From positions 1,165,501-1,229,500 of the forward strand of contig NC_090795.1 in the NCBI RefSeq assembly GCF_040054535.1: 64,000 nucleotides of DNA, in the 5' to 3' direction. The translations under genes and the position numbers were made by a program. Positions 22,365 to 34,255 of this stretch are shown here, piece by piece (the first letter of the stretch is position 1; each line of letters opens with the position of its first letter). This DNA comes from Antennarius striatus. Its lineage: Eukaryota; Chordata; Actinopteri; Lophiiformes; Antennariidae. Under the pieces are notes generated by a model. That model had not been told where the DNA came from. It did not search any database and worked only from the letters and a program-made list of their open reading frames with translations.

Positions 22365-24230
22365 TTGGGACCCTGAACTGTTGAGATGTTTCACCTTCTT
22401 AAGTATTATATTGAATGTCCTCTTGCGGCTACATTACTGTATCCAATACACTGAATTAAAATTCAAAATAATGTGTAGGGCTCATCCTGTGGAGAACATG
22501 AATATTTCTACAAAACATGAACGTCTTGAGAATCTTGTCTGATGCTGAACCGGTTGTTCACAGTAAAAGACAACTGTGGTAAACCTGAATACGTGTTTGA
22601 AGTCAGGATGTATCATCAGGGGACCATGAACATCCTTCATTCTGAGGCCATTTTGTCGAAAATAGAAAGATATCAAATTACGTCTGTCCCTAACTGTCCA
22701 GAACTTTTCTTGGCTGATGAACACCTTCCTGATTTCATACCTGGAGATTCACAGTTCCCACGTCGGCATAGTAACGGCTGCAGACGGGCGTTCAGTGCGT
22801 GAGCGTGAAGCGTTGACACGTGCTAATTTGGAAGGGTGTTTCCCGCAGACGTGTAAACACCGCGTGTGTTCACCGGCGATGAGCCGACGCCTCCGTCAGC
22901 AAAGCTTGATCCTTGAATAATGAGCGGATTGCATCTGTTTGTGTTCAGATAAACCGGTTTTGTGTCTTAATCTCTCTTGTGTCGGTTTCGGCTGCTTATC
23001 TCGGGCTAATGAGCGCCTGAGGAACGCTGGTGTAAACATATGGGAGGATGATGAAGAGGAGGATGAGGAGGGGGCAGGAAAGAGGCATGTCTGCTTCATC
23101 GTGTGGGGTGGGACCTTGAATTATCCAGTTGACCTCTGGATTTAGCACATGCTCAATATGCTAGCATGTTTAGCAAGTTCTTACCATATTTGACAATTTA
23201 GCATGCTAACATTTGCTAGTTATCCCTTACTGCTAAGTGAAGGTGATGGTTGTAACATCAGGTTGTGTTTGTGCAAATAAATTTTAGCATGATCAATGAT
23301 CCAGGTAAAACCTGATCACCCTCTGGGGATCATGAATGTTTTTTATATTAAATATTTCGCACTAGCTCCTCATAACATGTTGTGTGTTTTATTTTAATAA
23401 AGATTCAAATGTCAAACTCGTTTTGGTGCTACAACAGCATTGCTAACAGTAAAGAGGATTATCATGGAGAGCACGAATATCTGAATAAGATTTTGCGGAA
23501 ATCTAATCAGAACGGGAAAATTCATTTGTACAAAACCATGAGCCCACAAATGTTGAAGTATATAAGGTTAGCTATGATCAAGACAACTGTGATTCATCCT
23601 CTGCTGAACATGAATGTCGTAAATGTCAGTCGGTCCAAGTTATCATTGTAGTGCTAAACTAAACTTTGAAAGGGCTCGAAGGTTCTATCCTATGGGAAAG
23701 ATTAATATTCATATCGGAATGTATCTTCTGGGGACCCTGAACATGATTGGAATTTTTTTTAGCTATTTCATGTGATGATCAACTCTTGTAAATGTTTTAT
23801 TTTACCTGCTAATGATGCCAAAGGAAAATCAGCATTATCAGAATATTGTATCCTCAGGGGATCATGAATATGTTTAGCGAAAAGTCGCATCAATCCAAAA
23901 GTTGTCAGAATACTTCGCCTCGTGGTGCTGCTAATAGAATAATAGAATAACAAACCCTGATGAATACATCAGGGTTTGTCCTGTGGGGAGCCTGAATGGA
24001 GGATAAGTCATACTGCAACGCTTTCTAACAGTAAATCTTCTGGGAACCCTGAATGAGGCTGGGTTTGTTGTGACTTTGAAGTTCTGGTCGTTGAACAGGA
24101 AAAGAAAAATCAAGAGTTCATCCTCAGGGGAACAGGAAGAGGAAACCGACCTCAGTGGAGCTAGAAGGAAGGACCAACCGGTGAGGTTTATCCTGTGGGA
24201 GCAAGAACACGATCTGGATCCTTTGTAAAC
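22365..24230 (+). repeat. Decayed tandem array with TCCTCTGGGGACCATGAA core
   Basis: A core of the form TCCT(C/G)(A/T)GGGGA(C/T)C(A/C)TGAA recurs, diverged, near 22365, 22484, 22612, 23325, 23730, 23853, 23968, 24030, 24120 and 24190. Several intervals are about 115-130 bases. The core resembles a repeat common in fish introns and 3' UTRs (from memory). Confidence 0.65.
23950..23979. repeat. Perfect 13-bp inverted repeat with 4-nt loop
   Basis: ACAAACCCTGATG, loop AATA, then its exact reverse complement. Lies inside the decayed array. Confidence 0.93.
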
Positions 24231-24605
24231 ATCGTGTTCAACTTGTCAATGACATCATCGCGGTGACATCATCGAGGTTTTAACATCCAACACAAACATT
24301 CTTCAAAGTCTGATGGCAGAACCTCCTCCAGCTGTGATTGGTCGAGGGAAAACAACAGGAACTAAAACAGGAAGTGTGTGACTGAGCGTCGCGGCGGTGA
24401 ACAATAGCGTCGCGGTCGGCGTTAGCGTGATGAATGGGTGTTTTTAAATCACGTCTATATAAGGACTCTGTGGCCGACGCCCCAAACCCTAATGAGCATG
24501 TGCAGAAGGAGTCCTCCCCGCCCCCACACCCCCCAACCCGCCCTGCCCCGCCCTGGCTGGGCCTTTCAAGAATCTCTTGATGAATTACAACAAAGCCACA
24601 GGAGG

Positions 24606-24606
<1 letters not shown>

Positions 24607-24637
<31 letters not shown>
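24607..24637. repeat. (CAT)n microsatellite
   Basis: About 10 CAT units. Confidence 0.95.
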
Positions 24638-24705
24638 GAGTAATTGATTATAATCTGAGCGTCTGATTTAGTTCTGGTTGACTGACAGTCTGATGTGATG
24701 AATGC

Positions 24706-24707
<2 letters not shown>

Positions 24708-24780
<73 letters not shown>
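24708..24780. repeat. (CA)n microsatellite
   Basis: 73 bp of uninterrupted CA. Confidence 0.97.
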
Positions 24781-24782
<2 letters not shown>

Positions 24783-24802
24783 GCTGCTAATGCGTCCTAG
24801 CT

Positions 24803-24985
24803 GTTAATGTTCTGGTTCTTGTTGCCTCACAGCAACAAGGTCTTTGGTTCAAATCCACCTGGGACCAGTGTGGAGTTCCAGGTTCTCCCAGGTTCTCTCC
24901 AGGTTCTCTCCAGGTCCCCCAGGGCATGAACGTGAGTGCAGATTGGTCGGTTGTGTTCCTTGCAACCCTGAGATAACCCGGCGAC
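24803..24985 (+). repeat. Dispersed fish repeat, family with GCCTCACAGC core
   Basis: Contains TTGCCTCACAGCAACAAGG, a GGTTCAAATCC phrase and repeated AGGTTCTC words. The reverse strand of 48240-48350 carries the same sequence of phrases. It resembles a very common fish interspersed repeat. Confidence 0.6.
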
Positions 24986-25302
24986 TCGTTCGTCATGGCT
25001 GGGGGGGGCTTGATCCTTTCTGTGCTGGAGGGAGGAGTGTCTGGTGGGGTGGGGAGGAGGAGGGAGGAGGGAGGAAGGGTTTGAAGAGCTGGGGTGAAGT
25101 TGGAGTCGCTGCACAAGTCTTCTGGCTGGACGGGAGAAGATTTCCAGGAGATGCTTTTTTTAAACTCTTAGCTCAGAAATTATATTTTATTTATTTTTAA
25201 AATCTTGTTTTTTTTCGTCAGCTGTAGTTATTTTTCGTGTGTGTGTGTGTGTGTTCAGTGTGTGTGTGTCCTGTGTGTGTGTGATCTTCAGTGGTTCAAG
25301 TC

Positions 25303-25434
25303 ATGGAGCTGGAGCGTTTAGGCGGCGGCGGGGTCAAACCCGAGAGGGGGAGCGCTCGCCGCTACAGGATAGCGTTGGTGGTGTGTGTGTGTCTCTGCGC
25401 TGCTCTGCTGCTCGCACTCATAATTGGTAAGTCC

Positions 25435-25483
<49 letters not shown>

Positions 25484-28400
25484 TCGTCCTCAACCTGCAG
25501 TATAATTTGTAAGGAATTTGGCGGAACCCTATTGACCTGTACACTCGCCGTTGTCAGATTACAGGGACACGCTTTTGGGTCGTGACGTCTCAGGCGGGGA
25601 CCCGTGGGGATCTGGGGTCCCGCTATTTTTGGTTCATATAAGGTTTCAAAAACAACCACATGCAGAACTCTCCGTAACACAGTGGGAGTCGAACGGCAGT
25701 CTGGGAAAGCAGGCGGGAATGTTTACGTCCACGCTTTGTGGGAATTATTTCAAGCACAATGTCACATTAATTAGTAAGGAAATGGTGCGGTGGCTAACGG
25801 GTGGGGCGTGTTGTTTTTGGTGGGTGGCGCATGCTAATTAACACGGATGTCTTTAAATAAATTTCAAAAATGTCCCAAAAGGAGTAAATGCAGCAAAAAT
25901 ACTGCAGTAATAAAAAAAATATGAGAAAACTCCATGATGGCGCGAGAAAACGATAAACATCGCAAGGTTAACGTCATAGAAGCTAATCTGTTCACATATA
26001 CATCCTGCAAAGAAACCAGTTAGCTTAGTTTAGCTAGCTGGTCACCTGCTAACGTGTGGCGCTAGTTGAGAAAACGCAAACTCAGAGATACTCAGTGGGT
26101 TTAAAACTGAACCCCCCTAACCAGCTCCACAGCCCCGCCCTGATGGACCCTTCTTTAATCAGCTATCCAAACGATTGGACACAGGAATGCTAAGTGTTTG
26201 GTTTTTTTAAAATGCGATTCTCCTCTTAAAGGGACAGGTCACACAAAAATGGAAATCTGCTGACTCGTCTGTTTGTTTCTATGTAGAGTGAAGTTCGGGT
26301 GAAGAAGGTAAATCTAGTCCGAAGTTGCCGCTCGTTTCTCATTGGTCTAGCAGGTTCCTGCGAGTCTTTCTGTTTGATATCGGAATGACCGGAAAGAACC
26401 GGGAGCGTTTTGCGATCCCTGACGGAGTCGTCTGAGGACCATTGACGATGTCCCGGGTCAGGAGGGTCGGTCCGGGATGCGTTTCAGGGCGTTCAGCTGT
26501 AACGAGACACATCAGTCCACCTCTGGGGTCAGACATGGCGGCGCAGCGCCGTGTTGCTTCGTCATCCGTTCACAATAGGGATTCGGTTGCTAAATCCGTC
26601 TGCACGCTTCATGTGCCTGCGGTTCCTCTCTACACCCTCGGAACCACATCACACAGCGCTGGTTCCGGCCCTCCTCCTCTGTCGAGGAGCGGAAGCGGTT
26701 ACACAACGACTAGCGTAAACAATGGGTTGCCCAATCAGCACCTTATTAGTGGTGGGTGAAGTAATTATCATGGTTGGGTGGTTTGTTGAAGGATGGACCA
26801 ATCTGGACATTTTCCAGGTTCTCCAAAGACCACATACCTCCAGAGGTTATGTGGTCAGTCTTCAACCAGGCTTCTTGTCTTCCCAGTCTCTCAGAAGACA
26901 CGTCAGGGGGAATTCTGTTTGAGCCCGGAATGCATCGAAGCAGGTGAGCCGGACCGGGATCCCTTGTGCCGCCCTCGGCTTTCGGGGTGAGCTTTCAAGA
27001 GTTATCTTCTCTCCCCTGTCAGCTGGATCCATCCTCAGTAAGATGGATCAGTCCGTCGACCCCTGCGAGGACTTTTACTCGTACTCCTGCGGCGGATGGG
27101 TCAAGGAGAACCCGATACCCGAAGACTCGGCGGTGTACGGCATCTACCCCTGGCTACGGCAACAAGTAGATATCAAACTCAAAGGTAGCCACAACTTTCT
27201 GATCGACACCTGACGTCCAAAATGCTCTCGCACGTCGGTTTTGCTTAGTGATGTAGCTTAGCATAGAAATGACACTGTCGTCTTTTCTGTCAGAGTTACT
27301 AGAAACTCCTTCAGGTCCGGGTGAACTGGAAGCAGTGACGAAGGCTAAGATACTCTACCGCTCCTGCATGAACGAGAGTGAGTCAAAACACCTTGACCTG
27401 GCTGCACCCAACATTTCCCATAATGCTAACCTAACCCAAGACCTAACCCTACCCCAACCCTGACCCTAACTAAGCATTTGAGGTTTAGCATTTGGCTAAA
27501 AATCAAATGCTAACCCTCCTATTGCTTTTTGAGCTCAGATAATTTCAGCCTCTCGTCCCGCAGCCATCCTGGAGAAGCTGGACTCCAAGCCGTTGCTGAA
27601 GACACTGAAGCAGCCTGAGTTTCGGTGGCCGGTTGTGGGGGATGGGTTGGGAGGGGACTACCTGTGGTCGGCGGAGCGGTGGAACCTCGTCAAGACTCTG
27701 GCAGAGCTGAGGAACCAACACAGTAAGAGCGTCCTGATTCGCCTCTTTGTCTCGCCCGACGAGAAAAACTCCTCCTACTACATCATCAAGGTGAGACGTC
27801 CACACTTTCCGTTATTAGTGTTTTACATATATAGTTAGAGTTATAGAGTTATATACACGACTGCTTTTGTGTCGCTGATTGTGTTGTGGCTGAAGGTCCA
27901 CAGCTAGCATTGACCAGTGATAGACCATTAATAGATCATTAATAGACCATTAATAGACCATTAATAGACCATTAATAGACCATTAATAGAGCATTAATAG
28001 ACAGTAAGGGACAGTAATAGACAATTAATAGAACATTAATAGACCATAAGTAGATCATTAGTGGACCATTAATGAACATTTTCTGGATCTTGATGCTACA
28101 GACACAAGCTAACTGATGCTAACGTGCTGTCTGTGTTGCTGTAGCTGGACCAGCCGTCGTTGTCGCTGCCTACCAGGGAGTACTACACCACCAACACCAC
28201 CGCCGCCCTGGCGGTGAGTTTCTGCTCCTCCTCTGTGTTCACACCTTTTAGCTCTGATCCTGGTTGATTGATACTGAGTGTTTTAACTCATTGGTTTTAT
28301 TTCCTTTGTATGTTCTGTTTCTTCAACTGATGAAGCTTTATCCTCCTCCTCCTCAGAACCGAGCCGCCCTCCTGAGTTTGATGGTGGACGTTGCCGTCAT

Positions 28401-29424
28401 GCTGGGCGCTCCAGAGAAGGCGGCGCTGACCCAGATGGAAAAGGCTCTGGCCTTCGAGATCAAACTGGCTCAAGTAAAAAAATCACATCAGATAATTCTC
28501 ACCTCAGTTGTTGGAGAGTTGCTCCACAGTTTGATATTAAGTCGATTAATTAACGTCACAAAGATCTATTGATCGGTTGTGTCAGCTGAACTTTACTTTC
28601 TAGATCCTGATTCCCTACGAAGACCGATCCAGTGAGACGTCGTATGTCCGGAAGACTCTGTCCAGCCTGCAGGAGGAGATCCCACAGGTCTCAGCCTACA
28701 TCCATCCCAACATGAGGAATCCATTCCGTAGTTTTGTTCAGGCTTTATATCGCAAACAAAAAAAACCCAAATGAGATAAAACTAGAAATAAGGTAGAACC
28801 TCGAGATACGAGTTTAATCTGCGACTGAACTGTAAGTCGAACATTTCCCTTTTAAGATAACTAAAATCATTTTAATCTGTTCCAGCCTGTAAAGAAGTAA
28901 AAATACTGGAAAAACACACATACTTTTATCAACCAGTAGACATGCAGACTTCACTTGCGAATAATTAATTATATATATGATAGGTAAACAATGATAAAGA
29001 ACAAAAAGAAACGCAACAGTCACAGGAATACATGAGCTACGTCTTTACTCCACCAACGAGAACGAGATCCGGTCTCACTGATGTTGTATCCATCCGCCAA
29101 CTAGCGATGGTTTCCTGAAGCTTGGCTCGTATCTAAAAAAAAAATTGTATTTCGAGGTTCTACTGTAGAAAGTTTTTTAACTATTTATCGAGCAAAATGC
29201 ATAAATACCATCACACTTCTTATAAATACATATTTTACTCTGTATAAATGTTTTAAAGCTCATAATTTCCTGGCTCTAGTTCGACTGGCTGGGATTCGTG
29301 AAGCGTGTGGTCGAGTCTAAGGAGGATCCCGATCGGTCCGTCTCGTCCTCCGAGCCCGTCATCGCCAGAGCCATGCCGTACTTCAGGGAGCTTGTTAAAC
29401 TGATTAATAGCACAGATACCAGGT

Positions 29425-29512
<88 letters not shown>

Positions 29513-32500
29513 AAGCTTCAGGGCTTCAGCCTCATTATCAGTACATTACAGCGTAATGAGATGATGTGCAGCTCTTAATGGCGTCCCTCTTGCTGCCCCC
29601 CAGGACTGTGGCGAACTACGTGGAGTGGAGGAGCGTCTTCTCCAGGATCACCTCCCTGAGCCGCCGCTTCCTCTACAGATACCTGGACTTCGCTCGGGTC
29701 GGTACCGATGGAGCGTTCCAACACTTTTGTCCACAAATGGAACAATTAAATGACAAAGATTCAACACCACCTGGAGGATTCTGATGGATCTTTAAAAGCA
29801 GATTAATATTTTAATTTTAATTTGGGTCATAAATCAAAGGTTTTGTATTTTTGGAAATCAATTTAACATGACTGAATAATTTATTTGAATATTAATATGC
29901 AGATGATGAAACTTTTTACGCTGGAAATCTCAACTGTTCAACAGAACTCACTGAAATATGCAAAGATCATGCTAATGTCTTTAGCGTAGCATACAATGAA
30001 TAGTTCATCTAAAAAAATGATATAAAGAACAAATTCCATTCTAGAAAGATGAGAAATGAAATTCTTTGGATGGAATTATTCACAGTGAACTGTTCCTTCA
30101 AGTTGGGGGCGGGGTCAGTCTCACCTTGCGCCTGTGTCCTCCCCAGGTGACCACAGGTGCCACGTCCCTGACCCCTCGCTGGGACAAGTGCGTCAACTAC
30201 GTGGAGAACTCGCTTGTCTACGCCACCGGCCGCCTCTTTGTCGACACACACTTCCAGGAGGACAAGAAACACTTGGCGAGTGTTTTACGCCGCGTCATGA
30301 CATCACGCCCTGCGCCGAGCGTTCTGCTGTTATGCTAGCCGTGCGCGTCGAGTGTGTTTCGGTGGCCACGAGGCGTTTGCTTCTGATGCACGCGGGTGTT
30401 TTCCAGATGGAGGAGCTGATCGAGGGGATTCGCTGGGCGTTCATTGACATGTTGGAGACGGAGAACGACTGGATGGACCGCCCAACGAGGGCGAGAGCCG
30501 TCGAGAAGGTAGGAGCAGCTCGCTCTCTTCCTGCAGAAGCTTCTTGGATTTCCACGTCAAAAGTTTTTGAAAGTTAAACCCGTGTTTGTGTTTTTCAGCC
30601 ACTAGGGGGCAGCGCATGCTGCAACCAACACAGATACTAGTTAGCGATAAAACCGTATATCACCAAAACGTGACTCTTTGTCTACCTCCAGGCTCATGCG
30701 GTCCTGGCGAAGGTCGGCTACCCAGAATTCATTCTGAACGACACCTACCTCAATGAAGACTTGAAGCAGGTCAGTGCTACATCTCTTCCCTGATGGACTT
30801 GCCGGATGTTCGAGCTTCCCGGTTCTGATTGGTTGCTTTCGTTGCGTGTCTTAGCTAGAGTTCAACAAGAAGGACTACTACGGGAACGTGATGCAAACGC
30901 TGAAATTCATCGGTCAGTCTGACATCTCCTGGCTCCGAAAGACTGTTCCGCGTCGGGAGTGAGTACCGCCCATTGACCAGATTCCCTGCGATGGTTCGTA
31001 CTTTAGTGACCTCTTGCTCACGTACGACGTTTGTTTGTTTGGCAGGTGGTTTACCAACCCGACAACTGTGAACGCCTTTTACAGCACGTCCACCAATCAA
31101 ATCAGTGAGTGACTCGTCCACATCCACACCCAACCTGATTGGGTTCCCGTCCCATCGCCAAGTCCTCCAAAAAAGTTTCACTGAGCTCCGTTTAGTAGTT
31201 TTTGTGCGATTCTACAAGAAGTTAACACGAAGCGCTAACCTCAACCAACGTCACTGTCTTTAGAGCATTTCAATTAATGTTTGGGGGAAAAGGTTTATGA
31301 AAGGATTTTGAATTATTCGTGTTAATCAATACGTATTTCCAGAAACACTTCGGTAGAAGGATTTGGGACGGGGGCCAGAGGGGAACCCATTAGCTTTGGG
31401 GTGGATCCCAAGAAAAGAATGAATAGACTAACAAAATCCTCTTCGGCTCTTTAAATCAAAATGTTAATAAGCTTTTGAGACATGTTGGTCCAAAAGAGGA
31501 ATTAAACTTGACAATTGCACAACTTTTGCCTTTGGAGGCAAACAGAGACTGAATCCTGCCTGGACTCTGATTCACTGATGGTGATTTTGTTTTTCAGGGT
31601 TCCCGGCTGGGGAGCTCCAGAAACCTTTCTTTTGGGGAGGAGGGTATCCCAGGTGAGATAAAAACCCCACCCGACAGACCTTCAATAACCTTTACTGAAG
31701 GCTAAAAAAGACTTTAAAGGACAGAGACGTTGATTAGAACGTTCTTAGCTCAGTTGCTGAGATAAGTCTACCTCTGTGATTCTTGAGAGAGCCACATTCC
31801 CAAACTTCATCCCCGTGCTTCCAGGTCTTTAAGTTACGGCGCCATCGGGGTGATAGTCGGACACGAGTTGACACACGGCTTCGACAGTAACGGTAAAGTC
31901 CAGCCAACCTCCGAAAAACATCCCCAATGAAGAAATACTTTTCTGACTGATTTGTCATCAACAGGACGCAAGTTTGACAAAGACGGCAACCTGGAGAAGT
32001 GGTGGAGCAACGCTTCTGAAACCGCCTTCCAGGACAAGAGCCAGTGTATGATCGACCAGTATAATGGCTACTTCTGGAAGGAGGCGGGACTCAATGTAAG
32101 AACCTGCGTTTGACCCGACCCAGAGTAAAGGTTATGTTGTCTTTGAACACGTATGTTCTTCATCAGGTGCGCGGGAAGAGGACTCTGGCAGAAAACATCG
32201 CAGACAACGGAGGAATAAGGGAGGCTTTCAGGGTATGTTCTCCATGGTCTCCATCCTGGGTTCTACGTCTGGACCTGGTATCTGGGGAACCTTCTGACCT
32301 CAGCTGTTGGACGACAAGAGTAGAAACAGTCATGTTTGTGTTTGCAGGCGTACAGGAAGTGGGTAGACGAGAGCCGAGGAGGTGAGGAGGAGCCTCGGCT
32401 GCCCGGAGTCGGACTGACCAACAACCAGCTTTTCTTCTTGAGTTACGCCCATGTGAGAACACAAACTGTCCTGTTCTTTAGAAGTGTTGGTGTGTTGGGT

Positions 32501-33003
32501 TCTGATGCGGCAGCATCCGGACTCGTGGTAACCACCTGTAGTGTGCATGCCAGACCAGTAGGGGGCATCGTGTGGATTACTTGTTACCTTTACCAGCTGG
32601 TAACCATGTCATTGGTTATAATCCAGTCCTGTGGTGTCACATGTAGGTGAGGTGTAGCTCCTACAGACCAGAGGCAGCCAGGGACCAGATCCAGAGCGGA
32701 GCTCACAGTCCACCAAAGTACAGGTAGGCCGACAAACACCACACGACACTAAGGACACGACACAAACGACACGACACAAACGACACTACATAAAGGACAC
32801 AATACTAAGGACATGACATGACACAAAGGACACGACACTGAGGACACTACACTGATGAAGTTTCTCACCACCTGCCCTTCATCCCGCCCCCTCCCTGCAG
32901 AGTCATCGGGGCGATGAGTAACTACGAGGAGTTCCGGAAAGCGTTCAGCTGCCCCGAGTCGTCGGTCATGAACCGAGGAGCGGCGTCCTGCCGGGTGTGG
33001 TGA
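25303..33003 (+). CDS. phex: Phosphate-regulating endopeptidase PHEX (M13 family)
   Basis: Type II membrane zinc ectopeptidase of bone and phosphate homeostasis. 22 exons, as in human: 25303-25426, 26887-26943, 27023-27184, 27294-27377, 27564-27790, 28145-28213, 28357-28473, 28604-28687, 29280-29422, 29604-29697, 30147-30275, 30407-30508, 30692-30769, 30855-30958, 31046-31104, 31598-31652, 31825-31892, 31965-32095, 32167-32232, 32348-32452, 32647-32723, 32901-33003. They give 745 residues in one frame (human 749). A short cytosolic tail is followed by a membrane anchor ([19 protein letters not shown]), then the CLSPECIEA segment. Catalytic features: NAFY near residue 534, HELTH at 576-580 (31862-31876) and ENIADNGG with Glu about 638 (32191-32214). 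It ends in the M13-type CRVW. Intron 11 uses a GC donor; introns 1 and 9 begin with (CA)n. Complete and apparently functional. Confidence 0.97.
25436..25482. repeat. (AC)n microsatellite at phex intron 1 donor
   Basis: 47 bp of AC beginning 10 bases into intron 1 (donor GTAAGT at 25427). Confidence 0.97.
27920..28071. repeat. 11-bp minisatellite ACCATTAATAG in phex intron 5
   Basis: About a dozen copies of ATTAATAGACC and variants, diverging towards the 3' end. Confidence 0.92.
28791..29165 (-). mobile_element. Mariner-like TIR element, family A, in phex intron 8
   Basis: Left end AGGTAGAACCTCGAGATACG and right end, read in from the other strand, CAGTAGAACCTCGAAATACA, flanked by TA on both sides (28789-28790 and 29166-29167). 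375 bp, no open frame of note. Its reverse strand matches 11270-11551. Confidence 0.8.
29426..29510. repeat. (CA)n microsatellite at phex intron 9 donor
   Basis: 85 bp of uninterrupted CA starting 3 bases after the exon 9 border (donor GTCCAC at 29423). Confidence 0.97.
32742..32855. repeat. GACAC-rich minisatellite in phex intron 21
   Basis: Irregular repeats of ACACGACACAAACG and ACACTAAGGACACG-type words between exons 21 and 22. Confidence 0.85.
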
Positions 33004-33266
33004 CCTTTGACCTAAGCTAGAGCCACAGCTGTCAAGGATTTGCCCAATAGTGGTCGACGTAGTTGACAAGCATCAGCTGTTCTCACAACATATCGCAGAG
33101 TCATGTGACCGGGTTGGGGCGGGGCCATTTGAATGGCCGGTTTTTCTGTTCTTTGATTTACTGCTGTAATTATGACTGAATTAAAACCCTATTTATTGAT
33201 TTTAGACATTTTTAGAAATTTTTGTGTTTTAATTTCCTTTATGTTCTAGAAGAAAATAGATATTTA

Positions 33267-33272
33267 AATAAA
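33267..33272 (+). terminator. Polyadenylation signal of phex
   Basis: AATAAA about 265 bases after the TGA, followed by GTGCGATGAG. Confidence 0.65.
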
Positions 33273-33563
33273 GTGCGATGAGATTTTTAAAAAAACTTTC
33301 TGACGTTTGATTTACGGTATCACTGAAGGACTAGAATTCATGGAATATTCTCTTCTTATTGGTCGACTTGAGTCACATGGAATTCCCAGTTTGAGGAAGC
33401 AGGAGAAGAGTGGTTTATCTGTGGCTACGTATGTTAGCTTTTCACATTTACCAATAGCAGGATAATTAGCGAGCTAATTTGCTACTTTTAAATAGTTGTT
33501 GATTCCCATGAACATTTTTGGAGGCGGGGTTGAAACGTGTTTGGATACAGTGGCCTCCTGTGG

Positions 33564-33566
<3 letters not shown>

Positions 33567-33648
<82 letters not shown>
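33567..33648. repeat. (TG)n microsatellite
   Basis: 82 bp of uninterrupted TG. Confidence 0.97.
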
Positions 33649-33650
<2 letters not shown>

Positions 33651-34009
33651 CTCTGCTTTGATAGATCCTCTTTGTTCCCGTTCTGTTCCAGACATTTATA
33701 TCCATTCTCCTTCCGCCTGAGGCGGATGAACTCCCAGAGTTCCCGGCGCTGCGGCGTGAACTCCCTCCATCCGTCTTTGTCTCGCTGAGCTTGAGCTCCG
33801 TTTGAGCTCGGAATTAAAACTCCACAGGAGAAAATATCGTACGATTACAGCGGCTACAGGAGTTAGCATGTGTGTCTGACGTCCCGCTGTGAGCATTAGC
33901 TTGTTCGACACTGGCGCCCAATGAAATCTGTTTTATTTAAAAAAAATAATTTATGAGCCTGGATGATTAACATAATGTCGACTAATAATTATCTGTGCAT
34001 ATATATTAA

Positions 34010-34255
34010 CCCTTTAAAGTCTGAACTATTAAATAATTGCCGGAAAAATCTAATTTAATGGAACTTTTCTGACCAATTTGTCAAAATCATTTACATAGAT
34101 TTGCATATATGAGCTCTAATTTGACTAATATTTTTGCTAAAACTTGATTGCATGCATCAAGTTTTTCAGGAAAAAATATCAAACTTGTGATTTAGAAGTT
34201 TCATTAACCCTTTAAACCCACGTGTCTCGAATACGACACACTTGGCTTTAAAAGG
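34010..34255 (+). mobile_element. piggyBac-like small element
   Basis: Flanked by TTAA (34006-34009 and 34256-34259). Left end CCCTTTAAAGTC; right end, read inwards, CCTTTTAAAGCC. TTAA target duplication is the piggyBac signature. The 3' part (34208-34255) is itself an inverted repeat. Confidence 0.7.

Larger units (their letters stand above)
21990..25235. other. Spacer between mbtps2 and phex
   Basis: 3.2 kb without supported coding exons. It holds a 16-bp tandem repeat (22191-22235), a decayed array (22365-24230), (CAT)n at 24607-24637, (CA)n at 24708-24780 and a dispersed repeat (24803-24985). No spermine synthase exon is seen. Confidence 0.6.
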
